Assembly: GCA_049276515.1 (NCBI GenBank) | Contig: JBASWO010000122.1 | Coordinates: 1 to 28,698, forward strand | DNA from: JAATFY01 sp049276515 | GTDB taxonomy: Bacteria; Pseudomonadota; Alphaproteobacteria; UBA9219 | Direction of reading: 5' to 3' | DNA length: 28,698 nucleotides | In this document: positions 16,010 to 24,213 of the stretch, piece by piece | Layout of the letters: the number at the start of each line of letters is the position of its first letter | Numbering within the stretch: position 1 is the first letter of the stretch | Notes under the pieces: model-generated | Databases searched by the model: none | Seen by the model: only the letters and a program-made list of their open reading frames with translations | What the model was told of the DNA's origin: nothing | Made by a program: the position numbers and the translations under genes

Positions 16010-16720
16010 ATGTCTGGGCAGACCATAGTATTGGTAGATGATGATCGTAACATTCTGACATCCGTCAGTATGGCGCTGGAAGCTGAGGGTTTTCTCGTTA
16101 AGACTTACCCTGATGGCGATGAAGCTCTACGCGGTCTTACACAAAATCCCGCTGATCTTGCGGTGCTCGATATCAAAATGCCACGCCTCAACGGCATGGA
16201 GCTTTTGCAACGTCTGAAGCAATCGCCCAACACCGCGACCATGCCTGTTATTTTCCTAACATCGAAAGATGAAGAGGTTGATGAAATTATGGGCCTGCGT
16301 ATGGGCGCAGATGATTATATTAAAAAGCCATTCTCACAACGTTTGCTGATGGAGCGTATTCGCGCGCTGTTGCGTCGTGAGCAGGCGCGGCAGCAGCCAG
16401 CCAATACAGATCCAGGAAATATTGTATCGCGTGGTGATCTGGTGCTTGATGGCGCACGCCATGTTTGTACATGGAAAAATAAAACAGTTGATCTCACTGT
16501 AACTGAGTTCCTGCTTGTGAAGGCTTTGGCTGCACGTCCAGGACATGTTAAGAGTCGTGATCAGCTTATGGATGCTGCTTATGGTGAGTCGATCTATGTT
16601 GACGATCGCACCATCGACAGTCATATCAAACGCCTTCGCAAAAAATTCAAAGAAGTAGATGACGATTTTGCACAAATTGAAACGCTTTATGGAGTCGGTT
16701 ACCGCTACCGCGAAAGCTGA
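16010..16720 (+). CDS. chvI: Two-component response regulator ChvI (OmpR class)
   Basis: This 236-residue regulator has an N-terminal receiver domain with the acidic pocket D10-D11-D12, phospho-acceptor D54 in AVLDIKMPRLNG, and LTSKDEEVDEI / GADDYIKKPF supplying the conserved Thr and Lys. A C-terminal winged-helix DNA-binding domain (about 135-234) ends in DDRTIDSHIKRLRKKF and YGVGYRY, typical of OmpR/PhoB proteins. An excellent Shine-Dalgarno (GAGGAGG) precedes the ATG. The ChvI name is supported by the overlapping downstream sensor kinase and the divergent pckA. In rhizobia and Agrobacterium this system responds to acid or envelope stress and controls surface polysaccharides. The regulon here is not visible. 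Confidence 0.9.
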   Translation: MSGQTIVLVDDDRNILTSVSMALEAEGFLVKTYPDGDEALRGLTQNPADLAVLDIKMPRLNGMELLQRLKQSPNTATMPVIFLTSKDEEVDEIMGLRMGADDYIKKPFSQRLLMERIRALLRREQARQQPANTDPGNIVSRGDLVLDGARHVCTWKNKTVDLTVTEFLLVKALAARPGHVKSRDQLMDAAYGESIYVDDRTIDSHIKRLRKKFKEVDDDFAQIETLYGVGYRYRES

Positions 16721-18425
16721 GTTTTCGCCGGATACGCAGGATCGTCCTCATACATGGTGGCTATGGCGCGGCTCGGATGAAGTTGCCGGAGGTGCGCGCC
16801 ATCTGTCGCCACTTGTTCTGCGTATTCTTGCCGTCAATGTCATGGCGCTCGCCATTTTGGTCGGTAGTTTACTCTATCTCGGTCATTATCAGGACCGCAT
16901 TGTAGCAACAGAGCTTGACGCGCTTCTTTTGCAATCGCGCATCATTACAAGTGCTGTATCAGAAGGTGCGATCGTTATTGCCGATGATGACCGCAGCATC
17001 CTTTCACCTTTATTAGCGCGTTTGATGGTACGGCGTTTGGCAGAAACCACTGAAACACGCACACGTCTCTTTGATAACAGCGATGCGCAGTTGGCTGATA
17101 GCCGGACGCTTCTCAGTAAAAAAGCGAAGGCACCCTTAGAGACAGTCTCAGAGCAACAAGATGAATATCCGCCTTGGGTCGCCAAAACGGTTGGTCGCTT
17201 ATTTGATATGATCGACGTTATTCATGAGCGTCATGAATATCCTCTTTATGACGAAGAAGAAATGACGCGTGGCGATCAGTACGAAGTTGTGCGTCGTGCT
17301 AAGCAAGGTGAAATGGCAGTACAAGTTTGGCGCACGCCAAAAAATGGTCTCACCCTGGCAGCCGCTGTTCCGGTGCAGCATTATAAAAAGACACTGGGCG
17401 TTGTGTTGATGACGCGCTCAGATGCTAATATTAATAAGGCCATTGCTACGGTACGTATCGATATTCTCAAACTTTTCTGCATAACAATGATGATTACCAT
17501 TTTGCTCTCGCTTTATTTGGCGCGGGCGATTGCAAGACCTATCCGCTTATTAGCGATGGCTGCTGAAGGTTTGCGGCATGGCCAGATGCAAATTGTGGGG
17601 CTCGCGGGCACAGCCAGTCTTCTCAATCGGGATGCTATCCCCAATATGACAGATCGTAATGATGAGATTGGCGATTTATCGGGTGCTTTGCGTGATTTGA
17701 CTGCCGCTTTAGCGCAACGTATCGGCGCTATCGAAAATTTTGCAGCTGATGTTGCACACGAAATTAAAAACCCACTGACTTCTTTACGCAGTGCTGTTGA
17801 GACAACGGAAAAAGTTCAGGATCCAGCGGCGCAGCGTAAACTCATGATGGTTATTCGGGATGACGTCGATCGGCTTGATCGCCTCATCACTGATATTGCA
17901 AGTGCATCACGTCTGGATGCTGAACTTAGCCGTGATCAAGCTTTGCCAATTGATGTCGTTCGCATGTTAGAAGCCCTGGTTGATTTTTATCATCAGCCTG
18001 GTCATGAAGAAATATCGCATGCTGAAGTTGTTTTGCAGCCCGTGAAAGGCCCTTTAAATGTCATGGGCGTCGAGGTTCGTCTCGTACAGGTTCTGCAAAA
18101 TTTAATTGAAAATGCTTTGTCCTTTGCTCCTCTTGATACAAAGGTTTTGGCTTCCGCGCAGCGCGATGGGCGCTTTGTGCGTATTGCTATTGAAGATAAT
18201 GGCCCCGGCATTCCTGATAATAAGCTAGATGCTATTTTTGATCGCTTTTACAGTGAGCGCCCCAAGGAAGAAAAGTTTGGAACCCATTCTGGGCTTGGCC
18301 TCAGTATTTCAAAACAAATTGTTGAGGCACACCGGGGTAAAATCTGGGCGGAAAATATAAAGAATAGTGATGGCGGCACCATTGGCGCCCGTTTCGTTCT
18401 GCGTTTACCCCTGACACAAGAGTAA
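16689..18425 (+). CDS. chvG: Two-component sensor histidine kinase ChvG
   Basis: This is an inner-membrane sensor kinase of about 578 residues. TM1 (ILAVNVMALAILVGSLLYL, about 46-64) and TM2 (LFCITMMITILLSLYLA, about 262-278) flank a periplasmic sensor region of about 200 residues. A HAMP linker, the HisKA box with H357 (FAADVAHEIKNPLTSL), the N-box NLIENALSFAP, G1 DNGPGIP and G2 SGLGLSISKQIVEAH follow. The FAADVAHEIKNPL wording is typical of ChvG/ExoS. I take ATG at 16689, which overlaps chvI by 32 bases. ATG at 16659 would overlap by 62 bases and is an alternative. The HPr kinase gene that follows in many rhizobia is absent, and phaA comes next. Confidence 0.9.
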   Translation: MESVTATAKAEFSPDTQDRPHTWWLWRGSDEVAGGARHLSPLVLRILAVNVMALAILVGSLLYLGHYQDRIVATELDALLLQSRIITSAVSEGAIVIADDDRSILSPLLARLMVRRLAETTETRTRLFDNSDAQLADSRTLLSKKAKAPLETVSEQQDEYPPWVAKTVGRLFDMIDVIHERHEYPLYDEEEMTRGDQYEVVRRAKQGEMAVQVWRTPKNGLTLAAAVPVQHYKKTLGVVLMTRSDANINKAIATVRIDILKLFCITMMITILLSLYLARAIARPIRLLAMAAEGLRHGQMQIVGLAGTASLLNRDAIPNMTDRNDEIGDLSGALRDLTAALAQRIGAIENFAADVAHEIKNPLTSLRSAVETTEKVQDPAAQRKLMMVIRDDVDRLDRLITDIASASRLDAELSRDQALPIDVVRMLEALVDFYHQPGHEEISHAEVVLQPVKGPLNVMGVEVRLVQVLQNLIENALSFAPLDTKVLASAQRDGRFVRIAIEDNGPGIPDNKLDAIFDRFYSERPKEEKFGTHSGLGLSISKQIVEAHRGKIWAENIKNSDGGTIGARFVLRLPLTQE

Positions 18426-18436
18426 TAGGCCTTAAC

Positions 18437-18465
18437 TTGATTCATTGGCATGGCCGTTTTATGGT
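18437..18465 (+). promoter_or_regulatory. Candidate promoter of phaA-phaB-nudix
   Basis: TTGATT (18437-18442) and TATGGT (18460-18465) are separated by 17 bases in the 78-base gap between chvG and phaA. Transcription would start near 18472, about 30 bases before the GTG start. The match is moderate, and read-through from chvG is also possible. Confidence 0.35.
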
Positions 18466-18503
18466 CACAGCCATCATTCTTTCCCTCTATCCGGGAGTAC
18501 CAA

Positions 18504-19679
18504 GTGAGCCAAGATATTGTCATTGTAAGTGCCGTGCGCACGGCCATCGGATCCTTTAATGGTGCGCTTAGCTCTCTTCCCGCCCATCTCCTTGGCGCTG
18601 AAGTCATCAAAGCTGCAATGGAACGCGCCAAAGTTTCAGGAACAGATGTTTGCGAAGTCATTATGGGACAAGTTTTAGCGGCTGGTCAGGGTATGGGGCC
18701 TGCGCGTCAGGCGGCAATGGCAGCGGGTGTTAAGGAGCGTACAGCCTATGCCGTCAATCAAATTTGTGGCTCTGGTCTGCGCACTGTTGCAAATGCCTAT
18801 ATGGGCATTAAGTCCGGCCAACAGGAGATCGTTGTCGCTGGCGGTATGGAAAGCATGAGCCAGTCTCATCATTCTATGCATCTGCGCAATGGTGTGCGCA
18901 TGGGCAATGCTGAAATGATCGATACAATGATTAAAGATGGCCTATGGGATGTGTTCAATAATTATCACATGGGCACAACAGCCGAAAATGTTGCCCAGCA
19001 ATTCGGCATCAGCCGTCAGATGCAAGATGAGTTTGCTGTGGCTTCACAGAACAAGGCTGAAGCCGCAATCAAAGCTGGAAAATTTAAAGAGGAAATTATT
19101 CCGATCATTATCAAAGATAAAAAAGGTAATGAAACCAGAGTTGAGCAAGATGAGTTTCCGCGCTTTGGCTCAACCATGGAAGCGATGGCTAAATTAAAAC
19201 CAGCTTTTCAAAAAGATGGCACGGTAACGGCTGCGAATGCATCTGGTATTAATGATGGTGCAGCAGCTGTCGTTGTGATGACGGCAGAAGAAGCTAAAAA
19301 GCGCGGCCTTACGCCGCTTGCACGTATTGCTTCATGGGCAACGCGCAGTGTTGATCCTGCTGTCATGGGCACAGGACCAATTCCTGCAAGCAAAGCCGCG
19401 CTTGAAAAGGCAGGATGGAAAGCAGCTGATCTCGATTTGATTGAGGCCAACGAAGCTTTTGCGGCGCAAGCTGCTGCTGTGAATAAAGAAATGGGTTGGG
19501 ATCCATCCAAAGTCAATGTCAATGGCGGTGCGATTGCTCTCGGGCATCCGATTGGTGCCTCAGGTACACGCGTCCTTGTGACCCTTCTTCATGAACTGCA
19601 AAAGCGTCAAGTTAAGAAGGGTCTCGCCACCCTTTGCATTGGTGGTGGTATGGGTATTGCTATGTGTGTGGAGCACTGA
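18504..19679 (+). CDS. phaA: Acetyl-CoA acetyltransferase (beta-ketothiolase)
   Basis: This 391-residue thiolase condenses two acetyl-CoA to acetoacetyl-CoA, the first step of polyhydroxybutyrate synthesis, and may also run in the degradative direction. It has the acyl-accepting C88 in NQICGSGLRTV, the NEAFAAQ segment, the catalytic histidine in GHPIGASG and the second cysteine in LCIGGGMGIAM. The length is exactly that of the family. GTG at 18504 is preferred over the ATG at 18450 because GGGAG lies 8 bases upstream and the protein then starts SQDIVIVSAVRT, the normal N-terminus. The stop overlaps the phaB ATG by one base. No phaC is in the window. Confidence 0.95.
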   Translation: MSQDIVIVSAVRTAIGSFNGALSSLPAHLLGAEVIKAAMERAKVSGTDVCEVIMGQVLAAGQGMGPARQAAMAAGVKERTAYAVNQICGSGLRTVANAYMGIKSGQQEIVVAGGMESMSQSHHSMHLRNGVRMGNAEMIDTMIKDGLWDVFNNYHMGTTAENVAQQFGISRQMQDEFAVASQNKAEAAIKAGKFKEEIIPIIIKDKKGNETRVEQDEFPRFGSTMEAMAKLKPAFQKDGTVTAANASGINDGAAAVVVMTAEEAKKRGLTPLARIASWATRSVDPAVMGTGPIPASKAALEKAGWKAADLDLIEANEAFAAQAAAVNKEMGWDPSKVNVNGGAIALGHPIGASGTRVLVTLLHELQKRQVKKGLATLCIGGGMGIAMCVEH

Positions 19680-20401
19680 TGCCAAAAGTTGCTGTCGTTA
19701 CGGGTGGAACACGCGGCATAGGTGCTGCTATTGCAACGGCCTTAAGTAAGGCTGGGTATAAGGTTGCCGCTACGTATCATGGCAATGACGAGGCCGCTGA
19801 AAAATTCACCAAGAAAACGGGCGTGCCACATTTTAAATTTGATGTTGGTGATTTTGCTGAATGTCAAAAGGGTGTTGCGGCGATTGAAAAGGCCCTGGGC
19901 CCCATCGATATTCTTGTCAACAATGCTGGAATCACGAGTGATGTGCCGCTTCATCGCATGAAAGTGGATCAATGGAATGACGTTATTCATACCAATCTGA
20001 ACTCTATGTTCAATATGACACGTCTTGTGATTGAAGGTATGCGTAAACGAGGTTGGGGCCGGGTTATTAATATTAGTTCAATTAACGGTCAGGCAGGCCA
20101 AGCGGGTCAGACGAATTATTCAGCTGCGAAAGCTGGCGTGATTGGTTTTACGAAGGCTCTCGCTTTAGAGTCTGCAGCTAAAGGCATAACAGTTAATGCG
20201 ATTGCACCTGGCTATATCGATACGGATATGGTGCGGGCTGTACCCTCTGACATTTTGGAAAAGATCGTTGCTAAAATTCCTATGAAGCGTTTAGGGAAAC
20301 CTGAAGAAATCGCCACTATGGCAGTGTTCTTGGCGAGTGAAGAAGCCAGCTTTGCTCAAGGTGCGACATTCACTGTCAATGGCGCGCAATATCTGACCTG
20401 A
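19679..20401 (+). CDS. phaB: Acetoacetyl-CoA reductase (SDR family)
   Basis: This 240-residue short-chain dehydrogenase should reduce acetoacetyl-CoA to (R)-3-hydroxybutyryl-CoA with NADPH. Features are TGGTRGIG (8-15), the LVNNAGIT motif, INISSINGQAGQAGQTNYSAAK with catalytic Ser and Tyr-x-x-x-Lys, and the IAPGYIDTDMV loop. The MKVDQWNDVIHTNLNSMFNMTR segment fits PhaB better than FabG. The frame is open upstream, but ATG at 19679 coincides with the phaA stop (TGATG), has GGAG 5 bases before it, and gives the standard N-terminus. It is coupled to phaA and to the nudix gene, whose ATG overlaps its stop in the same way. Confidence 0.92.
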   Translation: MPKVAVVTGGTRGIGAAIATALSKAGYKVAATYHGNDEAAEKFTKKTGVPHFKFDVGDFAECQKGVAAIEKALGPIDILVNNAGITSDVPLHRMKVDQWNDVIHTNLNSMFNMTRLVIEGMRKRGWGRVINISSINGQAGQAGQTNYSAAKAGVIGFTKALALESAAKGITVNAIAPGYIDTDMVRAVPSDILEKIVAKIPMKRLGKPEEIATMAVFLASEEASFAQGATFTVNGAQYLT

Positions 20402-20874
20402 TGGCCAAGGTAGCGAAAAAAACTCCAAAAAAATCTGGTGGCGATGGCCGCCATTACCCCGATAAGCCGGTTGTTGGTATTGGTATTGTCATTTGGCGTG
20501 AAGATAAAATCTTACTGGTTAAGCGCGGCAAAGAACCACGAAAAGGCGAATGGAGTTTACCGGGTGGTGTCCAAGAATTAGGAGAGACCATCATGCAAGC
20601 CGCAGTGCGTGAAGCGCGCGAAGAAACCGATCTTGATATTACGCCTCTTGGTATTATCACGGCCATAGATGCCATGACCAAAGATACTAAAAAGAAAATC
20701 GAGTATCACTATACACTCATAGAAGTTGCAGCTGAATCGCGTGAAGGTAAAGCTAAAGCGCGATCTGATGTTGATGAAGTCTGTTGGGCTACATTAGAAG
20801 AAGTTGAAAAGCTTTGTCAGTGGCCCGAAGTTGTGCGCATTGCGCGCCTCTCGGTGTTGCAAAAAGCTTTGTAA
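20401..20874 (+). CDS. NUDIX hydrolase
   Basis: This 157-residue protein has a complete Nudix box beginning GGVQELGE and ending REAREET (G-x5-E-x7-REUxEE), which binds the metal and cleaves nucleoside diphosphates linked to another moiety. The start has a Lys-rich N-terminal tail (VAKKTPKKSGGD) before the domain VVGIGIVIWREDKILLVKRG. It overlaps the phaB stop by one base, so translation is coupled. The domain organisation is closest to small ADP-ribose/NADH pyrophosphatase-like members, but the substrate cannot be read from this sequence. Why it is coupled to phaAB is unclear. It is followed 13 bases later by the convergent gloB. Confidence 0.9.
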   Translation: MAKVAKKTPKKSGGDGRHYPDKPVVGIGIVIWREDKILLVKRGKEPRKGEWSLPGGVQELGETIMQAAVREAREETDLDITPLGIITAIDAMTKDTKKKIEYHYTLIEVAAESREGKAKARSDVDEVCWATLEEVEKLCQWPEVVRIARLSVLQKAL

Positions 20875-20887
20875 TATTTTTTGCTAA

Positions 20888-21679
20888 TTAATTATCGCTA
20901 AATTTGTCTTTAGCTGCTCGCAGGCCACCAAAGACAGCTGCGGGGTCAGTGCCTTGCGATGCCAAACCTTTTTTCGTCAATATCTGTTGGAACTCTGGAT
21001 TATCAACCCTGAGGAAAGGATTGGTCGCTTTTTCAGTTGCCATATTAGATGGCAAGGTTGGTTTACCTTCTTTTCTTAAGTGTTCGACTTGTTTTGCGCG
21101 GGCTTGAAGCGCTGTGTTGTTCTTATCGATGGCTAGCGCAAATTTGGCATTGGCTTCTGTATATTCATGACCGCAGTAAATCAGTGTGTCATCAGGCAAG
21201 CTGCGCAGGGCTGAGAGTGAGGCCCACATCTGAGCCGCGGTGCCTTCAAAGAGACGTCCGCATCCTAAAGAAAACAAAGTGTCTCCACAGAACAAAGCTT
21301 TAATCTGGGGAAAATAAAAAGAGATGTGTCCAGCTGTATGACCATGCGTTTCAATGACATGTCCACGAAGAGTTGAAAAAGTAATGTGATCATTGTTCAC
21401 AACAGCGCGTGACATGTTGGTGATACGAGCTCGTTCTTTCTCAGGACCAATAATCGGGGCGCCATACTCGCGCTGTAATTTTTCACTGCCACCAACATGA
21501 TCTTTATGGTGATGCGTATTCAGAATAAGGGAGAGATGTAAGTCGCGCTTCTTTAATTCGCGCAATACAGGCTCGGGATCGCCAGGATCAACGACCATGG
21601 CAAGGCCAATATCGCTATCGCTGACTAAATAGATATAATTGTCCGCAAAAGCGGGTATGAGATCGACCTGAAATGACAT
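20888..21679 (-). CDS. gloB: Hydroxyacylglutathione hydrolase (glyoxalase II)
   Basis: This 263-residue metallo-beta-lactamase-fold enzyme hydrolyses S-lactoylglutathione to D-lactate and glutathione, the second step of methylglyoxal detoxification. The binuclear metal motif T55-H56-x-H58-x-D60-H61 is present, with ETHGHTAGHISFY, LFCGDTLFSLGCGRLFEGT and YCGHEYTEANAKFA downstream supplying the further ligands and the glutathione-binding region. The C-terminal NPFLRVDNPEFQ is typical. I prefer the ATG at 21679, giving SFQVDLIPAFADNYIYLV, the usual N-terminus. An in-frame ATG at 21703 adds eight residues. It is divergent from the methyltransferase gene, with a very short shared upstream region. 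Confidence 0.95.
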   Translation of the reverse strand: MSFQVDLIPAFADNYIYLVSDSDIGLAMVVDPGDPEPVLRELKKRDLHLSLILNTHHHKDHVGGSEKLQREYGAPIIGPEKERARITNMSRAVVNNDHITFSTLRGHVIETHGHTAGHISFYFPQIKALFCGDTLFSLGCGRLFEGTAAQMWASLSALRSLPDDTLIYCGHEYTEANAKFALAIDKNNTALQARAKQVEHLRKEGKPTLPSNMATEKATNPFLRVDNPEFQQILTKKGLASQGTDPAAVFGGLRAAKDKFSDN

Positions 21680-21718
21680 GCGTCGCAGTTTCAACGGAAT
21701 CATGCTAAAAGGAAGTTA

Positions 21719-22477
21719 ATGCATACAGATATCGTTGATTTACGGGAGTTTTACCTCTCTCCGCTTGGTCAGACGGCGCGGCGTTTGTTGCGTTTGCGTC
21801 TCAGAGAGATTTGGCCGCAGTTGCGCGGCGAGCGTGTTTTGGCGCTTGGCTATGGCACACCGCTCTTGCGTCCGCTTCTTGAAGAAGCAGGTGCCATTCT
21901 TCCTATGATGCCGGCTGTGCAGGGTGTTTCTTTCTGGCCTCGTGAAGGTCCCAATCTTTCTGCGCTCGTTGATGCCAATAATCTTCCTCTGCCGGACGCC
22001 TCAATAGATCGCGTCATCATCATGCATGGTTTGGAGGGTGCAGATGATCCGCATGGGATGTCGCGCGAAATTTGGCGTGTATTGAAAAATAGTGGAAGAC
22101 TATTGGTGATTGTCCCTAATCGCCGCGGACTGTGGGCGCATAGCGATGGCACGCCCTTTGGAACGGGTCAGCCTTATTCCTCATCACAGATTAAAGATAC
22201 GCTGCGAGATCATGGCTTTCTTGTTGATCGCATGTGGCGTTCTTTATACATGCCGCCCTCACAATCAAGATTGCTCTTAACGTTGGCAGATTTTTTTGAA
22301 AAATATGGTGCACGTTTCTTCCCGGGTTTTGGTGGTTTGTTACTTTTAGAAGCCGGAAAACAGCTTTATGCCCCGCTCTTAACCAAAACCAAAGCAGCGT
22401 CCCATCGCCTGATTTTGCCACTGCAAATGCCTGTTTCTTCAAATCCTTTGCCAACAGGGCGGGTTATCCCTCAGTAA
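21719..22477 (+). CDS. Class I SAM-dependent methyltransferase
   Basis: This 252-residue protein begins DIVDLREFYLSPLGQTARRLLR. The SAM-binding glycine motif is VLALGYGTPLLRPLL (a GxGxx variant). The acidic DANNLPLPDASIDRVIIMHGLEGADDP is the motif II/III region of Methyltransf_11 proteins, and EIWRVLKNSGRLLVIVPNRRG is the post-motif. AAGGAAG precedes the ATG. This type is widespread beside gloB in alphaproteobacteria, but its substrate is not known to me. The C-terminal tail from about residue 195 is rich in hydrophobic and basic residues (GFGGLLLLEAGKQLY) and may associate with a membrane or lipid substrate. Confidence 0.85.
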   Translation: MHTDIVDLREFYLSPLGQTARRLLRLRLREIWPQLRGERVLALGYGTPLLRPLLEEAGAILPMMPAVQGVSFWPREGPNLSALVDANNLPLPDASIDRVIIMHGLEGADDPHGMSREIWRVLKNSGRLLVIVPNRRGLWAHSDGTPFGTGQPYSSSQIKDTLRDHGFLVDRMWRSLYMPPSQSRLLLTLADFFEKYGARFFPGFGGLLLLEAGKQLYAPLLTKTKAASHRLILPLQMPVSSNPLPTGRVIPQ

Positions 22478-22565
22478 ACTGCCGGAAAACTTGGACTTTT
22501 AGCCAATTTTGGCCTAGTTTAAGTCCTTCGACCTCCCAGATGTAAGATAGTGAAAGTTGTCACCC

Positions 22566-23462
22566 ATGGCTCTCAAGACCGTTGCCGTTAACCCCGATAA
22601 ACAGGCGCTTGCAGATTTGCGCGCACAAATTGATCGTATCGATGCCACGTTGCATGATTTGCTGCGTGATCGTGTTGAAATTATCGATCAGGTACGCAAG
22701 CTCAAAGGTAAGCAACATATTTACATCCGTCCGGGCCGCGAAGCTCAAATGCTTCGTGCATTAGTCGGTCGTCCTCAAGGTAAATTGCCTGAAGGTTTAG
22801 TGGTGCGCGTATGGCGCGAGTTGATTTCTGGTTTCACGATGATGGAAGGCGGCTTGAAAGTTGCCGTCTACACACCAGAAAAAGGTCCTGATCTTTGGGA
22901 CGTCGCCCGTGATCATTATGGTTCCTTCACGCCTTTGATGGAAACACCATCAGCCACAGCTGCTATCAAGGCAGTCCAAGCTAACAAAGCAACAGTAGCA
23001 GTTGTTCCACCACCATCAGCCAATGACAAAGATGCTTGGTGGCCTTTACTTGCTGCGGATAAGAAAAACGTATTAACGGTTTTTGCATGCCTTCCTTTTG
23101 AAAGCGTCAAACCAGGTCGCAGCAACGCGCGTAACGCCATGCCCATGGGTCTTATCGTGGGTAAGCTATATCCCGAGCTTACGGGCGATGATCACAGCTT
23201 TTTAGCTATGCAATGTGTGCATGTGCCTGAAGCCGAAATGCGTCGTTTGCTGAGCAAAGCAGGCTATAAAGTGCGCCAAATGCTGGCTCAAAGCTTGGGT
23301 CGGGGTGGCTCAGCTCCAACTGCGTATTTGGTCGAAACAGAAGGCTATGTTGGTCGCGCTGATACGCGGCTCGCACGCTTGCGCGCCATGCTTGGCAGTC
23401 GCTTGCAGCATCTCGCACCTTTGGGCGGTTATGCTGTTCCACTAAAGTCCGGACGCCGCTAA
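22566..23462 (+). CDS. Chorismate mutase (AroQ) fused to a PDT-like domain
   Basis: This is a 298-residue protein. The N-terminal ~90 residues are an AroQ-type chorismate mutase helix bundle: LRAQIDRIDATLHDLLRDR supplies the first Arg, QVRKLKGK the Lys, and RPGREAQML the Arg/Glu pair that bind the transition-state analogue in E. coli. It converts chorismate to prephenate. The remaining ~200 residues resemble the periplasmic-binding-like fold of prephenate dehydratase (TPSATAAIKAVQANKATVAVVPP aligns with the start of lobe 2), but the NS-x-x-G and TRF catalytic signatures are missing, so that half is probably not catalytic. ATG at 22566 is preferred over TTG at 22557. The prephenate dehydrogenase gene follows after 10 bases. 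Confidence 0.85.
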   Translation: MALKTVAVNPDKQALADLRAQIDRIDATLHDLLRDRVEIIDQVRKLKGKQHIYIRPGREAQMLRALVGRPQGKLPEGLVVRVWRELISGFTMMEGGLKVAVYTPEKGPDLWDVARDHYGSFTPLMETPSATAAIKAVQANKATVAVVPPPSANDKDAWWPLLAADKKNVLTVFACLPFESVKPGRSNARNAMPMGLIVGKLYPELTGDDHSFLAMQCVHVPEAEMRRLLSKAGYKVRQMLAQSLGRGGSAPTAYLVETEGYVGRADTRLARLRAMLGSRLQHLAPLGGYAVPLKSGRR

Positions 23463-23472
23463 AAATCTACGC

Positions 23473-24213
23473 ATGGCAAAACAATCTCTCGGCATTATCG
23501 GCGTCGGCGCTTTCGGCGCCTTCATGGCAAAACACTTAGCGCCATACTTCAATCTCACTTTGTTTGATGCGAAGCGTAATCTGAAAGTTATTGCTAAAAC
23601 GCACAAGGCGCGTGTTGGTACACTTGAAGATGCGGCCTCCTGTCGGATTGTTGTTGTTGCTGTTCCGGTACAACAAATAGAAGCAGCTCTGAAACAAATT
23701 GCAGGTTACGTAAAGCCTGGTGCTTTAGTGATCGATGTGGCCTCCGTTAAAATTAAGCCAACGATGCAAATGAAAAAGATTTTGCCAAAATATGTTGATG
23801 TTATCGGCACACATCCTCTCTTTGGTCCCCAAACAGGTAAGAACGGTATTAAGGGCCTCAACATTGCCCTTACTAATGTACGCGGCCACAGAGCGCCATG
23901 TGTTGCTAAATTCTTGGCACAAAAACTGAAACTGAATGTTCATCTGACGACAGCCAAAGAGCATGATAAGGAACTGGCTTATGTCCAAGGCTTGACCCAT
24001 TTATTGATGAAAGTGGTTGTGGCGCTTGATCTGCCGAAATTCCGCTTCACCACAAAAACCTATGAATATCTTGAGCAAATGGTGGAGATGATCCGTTATG
24101 ACTCAGAGGAATTGTTCCGCGCCATTGAACGTGAGAACCCATATTCCAAAAAAGCGAAGAAGGAATTCTTCAGCGCTGCGCGCAAGCTCGAAGAAAAATT
24201 GATGTGGAATTAA
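23473..24213 (+). CDS. Prephenate/arogenate dehydrogenase family protein (TyrA-like)
   Basis: This 246-residue NAD(P)-dependent enzyme should oxidatively decarboxylate prephenate (or arogenate) towards tyrosine. The dinucleotide-binding GIIGVGAFGAFMAKHL is at the N-terminus, VIDVASVKIKPT and the family signature IGTHPLFGPQTG lie in the middle, and KEHDKELAYVQGLTHLL opens the helical C-terminal domain. It is short compared with the usual ~280-310 residues and has no ACT domain, so feedback inhibition through that domain is unlikely. The chorismate mutase gene lies 10 bases upstream and supplies the substrate. The stop overlaps the 3' end of the DUF2125 gene by four bases, convergently. Confidence 0.9.
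   Translation: MAKQSLGIIGVGAFGAFMAKHLAPYFNLTLFDAKRNLKVIAKTHKARVGTLEDAASCRIVVVAVPVQQIEAALKQIAGYVKPGALVIDVASVKIKPTMQMKKILPKYVDVIGTHPLFGPQTGKNGIKGLNIALTNVRGHRAPCVAKFLAQKLKLNVHLTTAKEHDKELAYVQGLTHLLMKVVVALDLPKFRFTTKTYEYLEQMVEMIRYDSEELFRAIERENPYSKKAKKEFFSAARKLEEKLMWN

Noticed and set aside
22503..22516. GCCAATTTTGGC palindrome between the methyltransferase and chorismate mutase genes
   Set aside because: Only a 5-bp stem with a 2-base loop, and no T-run follows. Too weak to call a terminator.
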